The notes under the pieces are model-generated. The model was not told the origin of the DNA. It ran no database searches and saw nothing but the letters and a program-made list of their open reading frames with translations. Positions 35,803-46,765 of a stretch of DNA of 63,014 nucleotides are shown here, one piece after another. Numbering within the stretch: the stretch's first letter is position 1; every line of letters starts with the position of its first letter. The stretch lies in assembly GCF_011390835.1 (NCBI RefSeq), contig NZ_JAABRQ010000022.1, forward strand, positions 1-63,014, given 5' to 3'. This DNA is from Hydrogenophaga sp. GTDB lineage: Bacteria > Pseudomonadota > Gammaproteobacteria > Burkholderiales > Burkholderiaceae_C. The position numbers were made by a program, and so were the translations under genes.

Positions 35803-36279
35803 TCAGGCGGCCTTTTTCAGCGCCTTGACGGCCTTGAGAACGTCTTCCACGTGCCCGGGCACTTTTAACCCGCGCCACTCGTGCCGGAGCACGCCGTCAG
35901 GCCCGATCAGGAAGGTGCTGCGCTCGATGCCCTTGACCTTCTTGCCGTACATGATCTTGTTTTTGACCACGCCGAACATGTGGCACATCTTCTCTTCGGT
36001 ATCGGCCACCAGCTCGAAGGGCAGTTCCAGCTTGGCTTTGAAGCTGTCGTGCGAGGTCATGTTGTCACGCGAAACGCCGAAGACCTCGGCGCCAGCTTTC
36101 ACAAAATCCTTGTACTTGTCTCGGAACTGCATGGCTTCGGTGGTGCAGCCGGGCGTGTTGTCTTTCGGGTAGAAATAGAGCACGATGGTCTGACCCAGAT
36201 GCGTCTGGTTGCTGACCTTAAGGCCACCCGTCGCCATGGATTCAAATTCGGGAATTGGTTTGTTGACAACGACTGCCAT
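35803..36279 (-). CDS. bcp: Thiol peroxidase Bcp/PrxQ
   Basis: A 158-residue peroxiredoxin that reduces peroxides with thioredoxin. The peroxidatic Cys45 is in FYPKDNTPGCTTEAMQFRD and the conserved Arg in GIERSTFLIGPDG. The resolving Cys five residues later, present in E. coli Bcp, is absent (Met50). The only other Cys is Cys99 in EEKMCHMFG, so recycling either uses Cys99 or is of 1-Cys type. It lies downstream of the Mth938-like gene on the same strand, 182 nt apart. Confidence 0.95.
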   Translation of the reverse strand: MAVVVNKPIPEFESMATGGLKVSNQTHLGQTIVLYFYPKDNTPGCTTEAMQFRDKYKDFVKAGAEVFGVSRDNMTSHDSFKAKLELPFELVADTEEKMCHMFGVVKNKIMYGKKVKGIERSTFLIGPDGVLRHEWRGLKVPGHVEDVLKAVKALKKAA

Positions 36280-36461
36280 GCTGTTGGGACCCCTGACTTA
36301 AGTGGATGCTGACTCGTTGGCCGGCCATGGGAATCGCCGTCGTCTCCCCGCCAGAGCAGGGGCTACCACGGCGTGGCAGGCAATCTTCTATTTTACCTTG
36401 AATGGCTCTTTGGTCCAAACGCCACTGTTCGCCAGAGGCTGTGTCGCCATGGAGCGGGCTT

Positions 36462-36842
36462 TCAGACTTCAAGTAGAAGGGCCGCGATTACCCTCCGACC
36501 TTCGCCGGCCAGGATGTTGTAGGTGCGGCAGGCGGCGGCGGTGTCCATGGTCTCCACGCCGATGCGGCGCTCGATCAGGCTCTTGAGCAAGGCGGGTTTC
36601 ACAAAACGCAGGCGGTCCCCACTGCCGAACACCACCAGCTCAGGCGGTTCGGCGCCCAGCGTCAGCAAGCGGTCGAATTGTGCGGCGGTCAGCGCTTCAA
36701 AGCGGTCGCAATCCCAGGCCTCGAGGGCGCCGGCTGCGCTGATCACCAGGCTGCTGGTGTGGCGCTCGCCGTCCACCGCCACCCAGCCGGCACCGTAGGC
36801 GGTGATGGTCTGGACATCGGGCTGGTCGGCGTGCAGTTTCAT
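36462..36842 (-). CDS. Mth938-like domain protein (DUF498)
   Basis: 126 residues. It starts MKLHADQPDVQTITAYGAGW and has the family core ELVVFGSGDRLRFVKPALLK and MDTAAACRTYNILAGEGRRV. The fold is known structurally, but the bacterial function is not established; eukaryotic relatives (NDUFAF3) help assemble complex I. The start at 36842 gives the normal family length; the longer frame from 37040 overlaps alaA on the other strand. It diverges from alaA across 163 nt. Confidence 0.85.
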   Translation of the reverse strand: MKLHADQPDVQTITAYGAGWVAVDGERHTSSLVISAAGALEAWDCDRFEALTAAQFDRLLTLGAEPPELVVFGSGDRLRFVKPALLKSLIERRIGVETMDTAAACRTYNILAGEGRRVIAALLLEV

Positions 36843-37005
36843 GGCGAAAGTGGTGGTCAGGTCGAGGGGTGCCCGCGGGCGGAAGGGCGGTTGAACTGTG
36901 GTCAAATTGCAGGTTTTCCTCAGTGACCGCCAGTCAAATGGTAGCGTGCGGCCGCTTGATCGACCGGTGCTGCCCGGCAAGACCCCTGATGCCCCGGGAG
37001 GGACT

Positions 37006-38274
37006 TTGAAGACCATCCACAAATCCGCCAAGCTTGCCAACGTCTGCTACGACATCCGCGGCCCCATCATGGACGCAGCGCGGCAGATGGAGGAAGAGGG
37101 GCACAAGATCATCAAGCTCAACATCGGCAACCTGGCGGTGTTTGGGTTCGACGCGCCCGAGGAAATCCAGCAGGACATGATCCGCAACCTGCCGAATTCG
37201 GCGGGCTACTCGGATAGCAAAGGCATTTTTGCCGCGCGCAAGGCGGTCATGCACGAGACCCAGAAGCAGAACATCGCCGGGGTGACGCTGGAAGACATCT
37301 ATCTAGGCAATGGGGCTAGCGAGCTGATAGTGATGGCCACCAACGCCTTGCTCGACGATGGCGACGAGCTGCTGCTGCCTTCGCCTGACTACCCGCTGTG
37401 GACCGCCGCAGTGAGCCTCTCGGGCGGCACGCCGGTGCATTACATGTGCGACGAAGCCAACGGCTGGATGCCCAATCTGGACGACATCCGGGCCAAGATC
37501 ACGCCGGCCACAAAAGGCATCGTGGTGATCAATCCCAACAATCCCACCGGCGCGATGTATTCCGACGCGCTGCTCAAAGGCATCGTTGAGCTGGCACGCG
37601 AACACGATCTGGTAATTTTTGCCGATGAGGTTTACGACAAGGTGCTTTATGACGGTGTCCAGCACACCGCGCTGGCCAGCCTGAGCGAAGACGTGCTGAC
37701 CCTGACGTTTAACTCGCTGTCCAAAAGCTACCGCTCCTGCGGCTACCGAGCGGGCTGGATGGTGGTCTCGGGCGATAAGAAGCCTGCCAAGGATTACATC
37801 GAGGGTCTGAATATGCTCTCGAACATGCGGCTCTGTGCCAACGTGCCCGGCCAGTGGGCGATCCAGACCGCGCTCGGCGGCTACCAGAGCATCAACGACC
37901 TGGTATGCGAAGGTGGTCGACTGCGCCGCCAGCGCGACCTGGCCTACGAGCTCATCACCGCCATTCCCGGCGTGAGCTGCGTCAAGCCCAGCGCCGCGCT
38001 GTACATGTTTCCCAAGCTCGATCCAGCCATGTATCCGGTGGAAGACGACCAGCAGCTGTTCCTTGAACTGCTGCAGGAAACGCGGGTGATGCTGGTACAG
38101 GGCTCGGGCTTCAACTACCCCGACAACCAGCATTTCCGCATTGTGTTCCTGCCGCACGAAGATGATCTGCGCGAAGCGATCGGGCGCGTCGCCAAATTCC
38201 TGGAGAGCTGGCGCAAGCGCCATGCTGCTGCCACCGAATCCCCTTCTCGACCCACTCTGACAACGACCTTATGA
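37006..38274 (+). CDS. alaA: Glutamate-pyruvate aminotransferase
   Basis: A 422-residue class I PLP aminotransferase that makes alanine from pyruvate and glutamate. It aligns closely with E. coli AlaA: SAKLANVCYDIRGP, LNIGNLAVFGFDAPEEI, PDYPLWTAAVSLSGG, NPNNPTGA, and PLP Lys240 in NSLSKSYRSCGYRAGW. The start is a TTG at 37006, where GGGAGGG lies 4 nt upstream and homology begins; there is no suitable ATG, and the frame to 36898 is not homologous. It overlaps the homoserine dehydrogenase gene by ATGA, linking alanine and threonine synthesis. Confidence 0.92.
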   Translation: MKTIHKSAKLANVCYDIRGPIMDAARQMEEEGHKIIKLNIGNLAVFGFDAPEEIQQDMIRNLPNSAGYSDSKGIFAARKAVMHETQKQNIAGVTLEDIYLGNGASELIVMATNALLDDGDELLLPSPDYPLWTAAVSLSGGTPVHYMCDEANGWMPNLDDIRAKITPATKGIVVINPNNPTGAMYSDALLKGIVELAREHDLVIFADEVYDKVLYDGVQHTALASLSEDVLTLTFNSLSKSYRSCGYRAGWMVVSGDKKPAKDYIEGLNMLSNMRLCANVPGQWAIQTALGGYQSINDLVCEGGRLRRQRDLAYELITAIPGVSCVKPSAALYMFPKLDPAMYPVEDDQQLFLELLQETRVMLVQGSGFNYPDNQHFRIVFLPHEDDLREAIGRVAKFLESWRKRHAAATESPSRPTLTTTL

Positions 38275-39593
38275 AACCGATCCAAGTAGGCCTGCTGGGC
38301 ATAGGCACCGTGGGCAGCGGCACCTTCAACGTGCTGCAACGCAACCAGGAAGAAATCCAGAGGCGCGCCGGCCGTGGTATTGAGATCACCATGGTGGCCG
38401 ATCTGGACGTGGAGCGCGCCCAGAGCATCGTCGGCCCTGATGTGAGGGTGGTCAGCGACGCCCGGGCCGTGATTGCCAACCCAGAGATCGACATCGTGAT
38501 CGAGCTTATCGGAGGCTATGGCATCGCCAAGACGCTGGTGATGGAGGCCATCGCTGCGGGCAAGCACGTGGTCACCGCCAACAAGGCGCTGCTGGCGGTA
38601 CATGGCACCGAGATTTTTTCAGCCGCTTCGGCCAAAGGCGTCATGGTGGCCTTCGAGGCCGCGGTGGCCGGCGGCATTCCCATCATCAAGGCGCTGCGTG
38701 AAGGGCTGACCGCCAATCGCATCGAGTGGGTGGCGGGCATCATCAACGGCACGACCAACTTCATCCTGTCCGAGATGCGCGACAAGGGGCTGGACTTTGA
38801 CGTCGTGCTCAAGGAAGCGCAGGCGCTGGGCTACGCCGAGGCCGACCCGACCTTCGACATCGAGGGAGTGGACGCGGCGCACAAGGCAACGCTGATGAGC
38901 GCTATCGCATTTGGCATCCCGGTGCAGTTCGACAAGGCCTATGTGGAGGGCATCACCCAGCTGGCCGGAGCCGATATCCGCTACGCCGAGCAGCTCGGCT
39001 ACCGGATCAAGCTGCTGGGCATCACCAAGCGCACCGCTCAGGGTGTGGAGCTGCGGGTGCACCCCAGTCTGGTGCCCACCCGTCGGCTGATCGCCAATGT
39101 CGAAGGCGCGATGAACGCGGTGCTGGTACAGGCCGATGCGGTGGGCTCCACGCTGTACTACGGCAAAGGCGCCGGCAGCGAGCCGACCGCCAGCGCGGTG
39201 ATCGCCGATCTGGTCGACATCACCCGCTTGCACACCGCCGATCCGCTGCACCGCGTGCCGCACCTGGCATTCCAGCCCGACTCCCTGAGCGACCTCAAGG
39301 TCTTGCCCATGAGCGAGGTGGTGACCAGCTATTACCTGCGCCTGCGCGTGGCCGATCAGGCTGGCGTGTTGGCCAAGGTGACAGGCCTTCTGGCGAACGC
39401 CGGCATCAGCATCGACGCCGTGTTGCAGCGCGAGGCCGACCAGGTGGGCGGCGAGGGCGCCACCTCCACTGATCTCATCATCCTCACCCACGATACCCGC
39501 GAGGGCGACATGGATTCGGTGCTGGCCCAGATGCAGGCCCTGCCCACCGTGCTCGCTCCCATTGTGCGCATCCGCAAGGAGGAACTGAGCTGA
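38271..39593 (+). CDS. hom: Homoserine dehydrogenase
   Basis: A 440-residue enzyme that reduces aspartate semialdehyde to homoserine, the branch point for threonine and methionine. It has a Rossmann motif LLGIGTVGSGTFNVL, the central signature AGIINGTTNFILSEM, and a C-terminal ACT domain (YYLRLRVADQAGVLAKV) that normally binds threonine for feedback control. The ATG overlaps alaA by 4 nt. A small membrane gene separates it from thrC. Confidence 0.96.
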   Translation: MKPIQVGLLGIGTVGSGTFNVLQRNQEEIQRRAGRGIEITMVADLDVERAQSIVGPDVRVVSDARAVIANPEIDIVIELIGGYGIAKTLVMEAIAAGKHVVTANKALLAVHGTEIFSAASAKGVMVAFEAAVAGGIPIIKALREGLTANRIEWVAGIINGTTNFILSEMRDKGLDFDVVLKEAQALGYAEADPTFDIEGVDAAHKATLMSAIAFGIPVQFDKAYVEGITQLAGADIRYAEQLGYRIKLLGITKRTAQGVELRVHPSLVPTRRLIANVEGAMNAVLVQADAVGSTLYYGKGAGSEPTASAVIADLVDITRLHTADPLHRVPHLAFQPDSLSDLKVLPMSEVVTSYYLRLRVADQAGVLAKVTGLLANAGISIDAVLQREADQVGGEGATSTDLIILTHDTREGDMDSVLAQMQALPTVLAPIVRIRKEELS

Positions 39594-39617
39594 GCGGGTG
39601 CAACCTGGCCTGGCGCC

Positions 39618-39932
39618 ATGCCCACCCTGATTGCGGCCCTCACCCTGGCGGCCCTGCTCAAGATGGCGCACGTGGACATGCCACGCTGGCACCTGGCCTT
39701 CTGGTATGCCGCGCTGGTCTCGCTGGCCTTGCGAATGTTTCTGCCCTGGTGGGATGTGCTGCTCAATGGCGCAGCCAGCTTCCTCGCTGCGTGGCTGTAT
39801 TTTGTGTTGCTGGATCGCACGGACAACCGGGCGCAGCGCGAGCTGCACTGGCTGATCCTGATCGGCGGATTCGTCGGCCTGATGGCCTCGCGTTTCCTCA
39901 TCGACATCCGTGTGTACGGCGTGAGTTTCTGA
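39618..39932 (+). CDS. Small membrane protein between hom and thrC
   Basis: 104 residues with three or four hydrophobic segments (LIAALTLAALLKMA, WHLAFWYAALVSLALRMFL, VLLNGAASFLAAWLYFVLL, LHWLILIGGFVGLMASRFL). I recognise no family. It sits 24 nt after hom and 13 nt before thrC on the same strand, so it is probably co-transcribed. A transport or regulatory role in threonine metabolism is speculation. Confidence 0.75.
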   Translation: MPTLIAALTLAALLKMAHVDMPRWHLAFWYAALVSLALRMFLPWWDVLLNGAASFLAAWLYFVLLDRTDNRAQRELHWLILIGGFVGLMASRFLIDIRVYGVSF

Positions 39933-39945
39933 CCTGGACCGATCT

Positions 39946-41388
39946 GTGAAATACCTCAGCACCCGTGGCCATCCCGAGCGCCGGCAGTTCTGCGAAATCT
40001 TGCTTGAGGGCCTGGCGCCTGATGGCGGACTCTACTTGCCGGAACACTACCCCCAAGTGGATGCGGCCACCTTGGCGCGCTGGCGCAAGGTGTACGCCAA
40101 TGGCGCATCCGGCGGCTATGCGGCGCTGGCCTATGAGGTGTTGTCGCTGTTCATCGACGACATCCCGGCCGCCGACCTCAAGGCCTTGTGCGACAAGACC
40201 TACACCGAAGCGGTGTACGGCACGCCGCAGATCGTGCCTCTGAAAATGCTTGAAGAAGGTTTCTGGCTTGAAGCCTTGTCCAACGGGCCAACGCTGGCCT
40301 TCAAGGACATGGCCATGCAGCTGCTGGGCAACCTGTTCGAATACGAGCTGGCGCGCCGCGGCGAAACGCTCAACATCCTGGGCGCCACCTCGGGTGACAC
40401 CGGCAGCGCCGCCGAATACGCGATGCGCGGCAAGCGGGGTGTGCGCGTGTTCATGCTCAGCCCGCACGGGCGCATGAGTCCATTTCAGCAGGCGCAGATG
40501 TTCAGCCTGCTCGACGAGAATATTCACAACATCGCCATCGAAGGCGTGTTCGACGACTGCCAGGACATCGTCAAGAACGTCAGCAACGACCTTGACTTCA
40601 AGCGCCTTCACAAGATCGGCACGGTGAACTCGATCAACTGGGCACGGCTGCTGGCTCAAGTCGTCTATTACTTCGCCGGTTATTTCCAGGCCACTTCGAC
40701 TGACGACCAGCGGGTTAGCTTCACCGTGCCCAGCGGCAATTTCGGCAACGTCTGCGCGGGCCACGTGGCGCGCATGATGGGGTTGCCGATTTCGCAACTG
40801 GTGGTGGCCACCAACGAAAACGATGTGCTCGACGAGTTTTTCCGCACCGGCACCTACCGCGTTCGCGCCAGCGCCGATACCCACGAGACCTCCAGCCCGT
40901 CCATGGACATTTCCAAGGCCAGCAACTTCGAGCGTTTCGTGTTCGACCTGCTGGGCCGAGACGGAGCCCGGGTCAAGACCTTGTTTGGCGAACAGCTGGG
41001 GCGCGAAGGCCGATTCGAGCTTGGTGACGACCCGGCGTTCGAACAGGCCGCCACCCGCTACGGTTTCGTCAGCGGGCGCAGCACCCACCTCAACCGCTTG
41101 GAAACGATTCGCGACACGTTTGCGCGTTTCCAGATGGTGGTCGACACCCACACCGCCGATGGTGTGAAGGTGGCGCGTGAGCACCTTCAGCCCGGCGTAC
41201 CGATGATCGTGCTGGAGACCGCTCTGCCGATCAAGTTCGCCGAGACCATCGTCGAGGCGCTGGGCCGCCAGCCGGATCGCCCGCCCCAGTTCGATGGCAT
41301 TGAAAACCTGCCCAAGCGGGTCAAGGTCATGCCGGCGGACACGGCCGCGGTGCAGGCCTACGTCACCCAGCACTGCGCAGCGCCATGA
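39946..41388 (+). CDS. thrC: Threonine synthase
   Basis: A 480-residue PLP enzyme that converts O-phosphohomoserine to threonine. It starts with GTG at 39946: (M)KYLSTRGHPERRQFCEILL, the normal family start. PLP Lys120 is in GPTLAFKDMAMQLLG; the glycine-rich phosphate loop is ATSGDTGSAAEYAM; and VPSGNFGNVCAG follows. It overlaps mobB by ATGA, tying it to the molybdenum-cofactor genes. Confidence 0.96.
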   Translation: MKYLSTRGHPERRQFCEILLEGLAPDGGLYLPEHYPQVDAATLARWRKVYANGASGGYAALAYEVLSLFIDDIPAADLKALCDKTYTEAVYGTPQIVPLKMLEEGFWLEALSNGPTLAFKDMAMQLLGNLFEYELARRGETLNILGATSGDTGSAAEYAMRGKRGVRVFMLSPHGRMSPFQQAQMFSLLDENIHNIAIEGVFDDCQDIVKNVSNDLDFKRLHKIGTVNSINWARLLAQVVYYFAGYFQATSTDDQRVSFTVPSGNFGNVCAGHVARMMGLPISQLVVATNENDVLDEFFRTGTYRVRASADTHETSSPSMDISKASNFERFVFDLLGRDGARVKTLFGEQLGREGRFELGDDPAFEQAATRYGFVSGRSTHLNRLETIRDTFARFQMVVDTHTADGVKVAREHLQPGVPMIVLETALPIKFAETIVEALGRQPDRPPQFDGIENLPKRVKVMPADTAAVQAYVTQHCAAP

Positions 41389-41918
41389 AGATTGTGGGAT
41401 TTGCCGGCTTCTCCGGTTCGGGCAAGACCACGCTGGTTGAACAGCTCATTCCTGCGCTGCGGCTGCGCGGCCTGCGAGTGTCGGTGGTCAAACACGCCCA
41501 CCACGACTTTGATATCGATCAGCCCGGCAAGGACACCTGGCGCCACCGGCAGGCCGGCGCGCTTGAAGTGGTAGCGGTCTCCAGCCAGCGGCTGGTGTTG
41601 ATGCGCGAGTTCGAGGTGCCCGGCGCCGTCACCGTGCACCAGGCCCTGGCCACACTGTACGACGGTGTTGACTGGGTGCTGGTCGAAGGCTTCAAGCAGA
41701 GCAACCTGCTGAAGCTGGAGGTCTGGCGCGCAGCCAGCGGGAAACCCGCTCGTTATCCCGATGATGCGTTTGTGGTGGCGATCGCCACCGATAGCGCCGA
41801 TCAGCTGCCCGAACCCACCCTGCGCCCGGTGCTGGATTTGAACCGCGTCGATGACGTGGCCCAGTGGCTGATCGACAATAGTGAGCGCTTCGACTACAAC
41901 CCCGAGGCGTACGCCTGA
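41385..41918 (+). CDS. mobB: Molybdopterin-guanine dinucleotide biosynthesis adaptor MobB
   Basis: A 177-residue P-loop GTP-binding protein (GFAGFSGSGKTTLVEQL, then VVKHAHHDFDIDQPGKDTWR) that assists MobA in attaching GMP to molybdopterin. It overlaps thrC by 4 nt and precedes moeA by 22 nt. Confidence 0.94.
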   Translation: MKIVGFAGFSGSGKTTLVEQLIPALRLRGLRVSVVKHAHHDFDIDQPGKDTWRHRQAGALEVVAVSSQRLVLMREFEVPGAVTVHQALATLYDGVDWVLVEGFKQSNLLKLEVWRAASGKPARYPDDAFVVAIATDSADQLPEPTLRPVLDLNRVDDVAQWLIDNSERFDYNPEAYA

Positions 41919-41940
41919 AGCCGACCCGACCTGCAAGCCC

Positions 41941-43230
41941 ATGAACACCGCACACCCCCCGACCTCACCGGCGCGCGCGCCGCTGATGGCGCTCGACCAG
42001 GCACTGGACCAACTGCTGGCGCACGCGTTGCCGCTGAATGCCACCGAGACCGTGGCCACCTTCGAGGCCGATGGTCGGGTGCTGGCGGTGGATCTGGTGT
42101 CCGAACTGCAGGTGCCGCCGCAGGACAACTCCTCCATGGACGGTTATGCGGTGCGCCGGGCCGACGTGACCGAGGCGGGCGTGGTGCTGCCGGTGTCGCA
42201 GCGCATTCCTGCGGGTCATGCCGCCGAACCCTTGCGAGCCGGCACCTGTGCGCGCATCTTCACCGGCGCGTCCATGCCCGAGGGGGCGGATGCGGTGGTG
42301 ATGCAGGAAGACACCCGCGAGGTCGGGGGCGACCTGCACGCGGTGCACATTGATGCCGTACCTGGCGTGGGCCAGTGGGTGCGTCGGGCAGGTGAAGACG
42401 TCACACGCGGCGCAGTGGTTTTGCCGCGCGGCCAGCGCCTGTCGCCTGCCAGCCTGGGTCTGGCGGCCAGCCTGGGGCTGGCGAAGCTGCCGGTGGTGCG
42501 GCGTCCGCGCGTGGCCTTGTTCTCCACGGGCGACGAGCTGGTCATGCCAGGCGAGGTCGCGCCGTCCGACATGAAGCCAGGCGCCATTTACAACTCCAAC
42601 CGTTTTTTCCTGCGCACCCTGCTGCAACGACTGGGTTGCGAGGTGAGCGACCTCGGCATCGTGCCCGACCAGCGCGCGCTGACCCTGGCCGCGCTCAAGA
42701 CCGCAGCCGATCACCACGACCTCATCCTCACCAGCGGCGGCGTATCGGTGGGCGAAGAGGACCACATCAAGCCCTCGGTGCAGCAGCTCGGCACGCTCGA
42801 CCTGTGGCAGATCGCGATGAAGCCGGGCAAGCCTTTTGCCTACGGCACCGTGAGGCGCGACGCTGGCGCCGGTGCGGCCGCAGCCCAGCCGTGCCATTTC
42901 ATGGGCCTACCGGGCAACCCGGTGTCCAGCTTCGCCACTTTCTTGTTGCTTGTGCGGCCTTTCCTGCTGGCGCTCCAAGGCGCCACCGTGCCGACGCGCC
43001 GACCGGTGATGTTGCCCGCCCACTTCGAGCTGCCCCGCGCCGACAGGCGGCGGGAATTTCTGCGGGTGCGCCGCAACGATCAGGAGGGCCTCGACCTGTT
43101 TCCCAACCAAAGCTCGGGTGTGCTCACCTCGGCGGTCTGGGGCGACGGTCTGGTCGACAACCCGGCGGGCACGACCATCGCCCGTGGCGATCTGGTCGCT
43201 TACCTCTCTTTTTCCGAGCTGCTGGCATGA
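41941..43230 (+). CDS. moeA: Molybdopterin molybdenumtransferase
   Basis: A 429-residue enzyme that inserts molybdate into adenylylated molybdopterin. Signatures are PPQDNSSMDGYAVRRADV, the MoCF motif LILTSGGVSVGEEDHIKP, and GLPGNPVSSFATFLLLV. The start at 41941 gives a normal length; the upstream ATG at 41881 overlaps mobB and adds unrelated sequence. It overlaps moaD by ATGA. Confidence 0.95.
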   Translation: MNTAHPPTSPARAPLMALDQALDQLLAHALPLNATETVATFEADGRVLAVDLVSELQVPPQDNSSMDGYAVRRADVTEAGVVLPVSQRIPAGHAAEPLRAGTCARIFTGASMPEGADAVVMQEDTREVGGDLHAVHIDAVPGVGQWVRRAGEDVTRGAVVLPRGQRLSPASLGLAASLGLAKLPVVRRPRVALFSTGDELVMPGEVAPSDMKPGAIYNSNRFFLRTLLQRLGCEVSDLGIVPDQRALTLAALKTAADHHDLILTSGGVSVGEEDHIKPSVQQLGTLDLWQIAMKPGKPFAYGTVRRDAGAGAAAAQPCHFMGLPGNPVSSFATFLLLVRPFLLALQGATVPTRRPVMLPAHFELPRADRRREFLRVRRNDQEGLDLFPNQSSGVLTSAVWGDGLVDNPAGTTIARGDLVAYLSFSELLA

Positions 43231-43478
43231 ACGTGACCCTGCGCTATTTCGCCTCCATCCGCGAGACACTGGGCCAGGGCAGCGAACTGGTCCAGACTGA
43301 AGCCTCCACCCTGGGCGCCCTGCGTGATGAGCTGATTGCGCGCGGCGGCGCACACGCAGAAGCGCTGGCACGTGGCAGGCCTGTGCGCCTGGCGCTGAAT
43401 CAGACCATGAGCGATGAGACGGCCGCGCTCAGCGAAGGCGCCGAGGTCGGCTTTTTCCCACCGGTCACAGGGGGCTGA
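43227..43478 (+). CDS. moaD: Molybdopterin synthase small subunit
   Basis: An 83-residue ubiquitin-like sulfur carrier. The start is MNVTLRYFASIRETLG and the C-terminus ends PPVTGG; the terminal Gly is adenylylated and thiocarboxylated to donate sulfur to precursor Z with MoaE. It overlaps moeA by 4 nt and abuts moaE. Confidence 0.95.
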   Translation: MNVTLRYFASIRETLGQGSELVQTEASTLGALRDELIARGGAHAEALARGRPVRLALNQTMSDETAALSEGAEVGFFPPVTGG

Positions 43479-43952
43479 ATGCACGCGCGGGTCAGCATCC
43501 AGACCAGAGATTTTGACCTCAGCACCGAGGTGGCGCGCCTGCGCGCCACCAACCCGGGCGTGGGTGCTGTGTGCAGCTTCATCGGCACCGTCAGAGACCG
43601 CAATGAAGGCCAAAGCGTCAGCACCATGGAGCTGGAGCACTACCCAGGGATGACGGAGAAGGCTATCGAGACCATGATCGACGAGGCGCACCGGCGCTTC
43701 GACATCCTCGGCGCGCGGGTGGTCCACCGGGTGGGCCTGCTGATGCCGCTGGACCAGATCGTGCTCGTGGTGGTCAGCTCTGCCCACCGGGGTCAGAGCT
43801 TCCAGGCCTGCGAGTTCTTGATGGACTACCTCAAGACTCAGGCGCCGTTCTGGAAGAAGGAGCAGACGCCCGGCGGTGCACGCTGGGTCGATGCCCGCGT
43901 CAGCGACGACGCGGCGCTGGCCCGCTGGGGCATCGCTGCCAGCAACGCCTGA
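43479..43952 (+). CDS. moaE: Molybdopterin synthase catalytic subunit
   Basis: A 157-residue catalytic partner of MoaD. Motifs are GAVCSFIGTVRDRNEG, MELEHYPGMTEKAIE, HRVGLLMPLDQIVLVVVSSA and the active-site Lys region LKTQAPFWKKEQTPGG. The ATG immediately follows the moaD stop. It is the last gene before the clpB promoter. Confidence 0.96.
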   Translation: MHARVSIQTRDFDLSTEVARLRATNPGVGAVCSFIGTVRDRNEGQSVSTMELEHYPGMTEKAIETMIDEAHRRFDILGARVVHRVGLLMPLDQIVLVVVSSAHRGQSFQACEFLMDYLKTQAPFWKKEQTPGGARWVDARVSDDAALARWGIAASNA

Positions 43953-44009
43953 GTGGTTTGATCTGGGTCAAGTAGATCGCAGGTCGCGAACGCAGCTAGG
44001 CCCTCATGC

Positions 44010-44039
44010 CTTGAAAATGGGCAGGGCAGTGCCACATGA
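44010..44039 (+). promoter_or_regulatory. Sigma-32-like heat-shock promoter of clpB
   Basis: CTTGAAA (44010-44016) is an exact match to the sigma-32 -35 core. After 15 nt, CCACATGA (44032-44039) matches CCCCATnT at five of seven fixed positions. Transcription would start about 25 nt before the clpB ATG. The spacing and gene context agree with RpoH control. Confidence 0.65.
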
Positions 44040-44073
44040 CTGGTAATGCAACCCTTCGTGGAGTGAACCTTTC

Positions 44074-46692
<2,619 letters not shown>

Positions 46693-46718
46693 AACAGCAG
46701 AAGCGGCAACTCAAGAAC

Positions 46719-46752
46719 AAGGCCCGATGCAGCCAACGCATCGGGCCTTTTT
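46719..46752. terminator. Terminator after clpB
   Basis: AAGGCCCGATGC/GCATCGGGCCTT stem (46719-46730 with 46738-46749) and a 7-nt loop, running into a T-run on the plus strand and an A-rich left flank that could also serve the convergent minus-strand matB. Confidence 0.88.
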
Positions 46753-46765
46753 CTTGGCGGTAACC

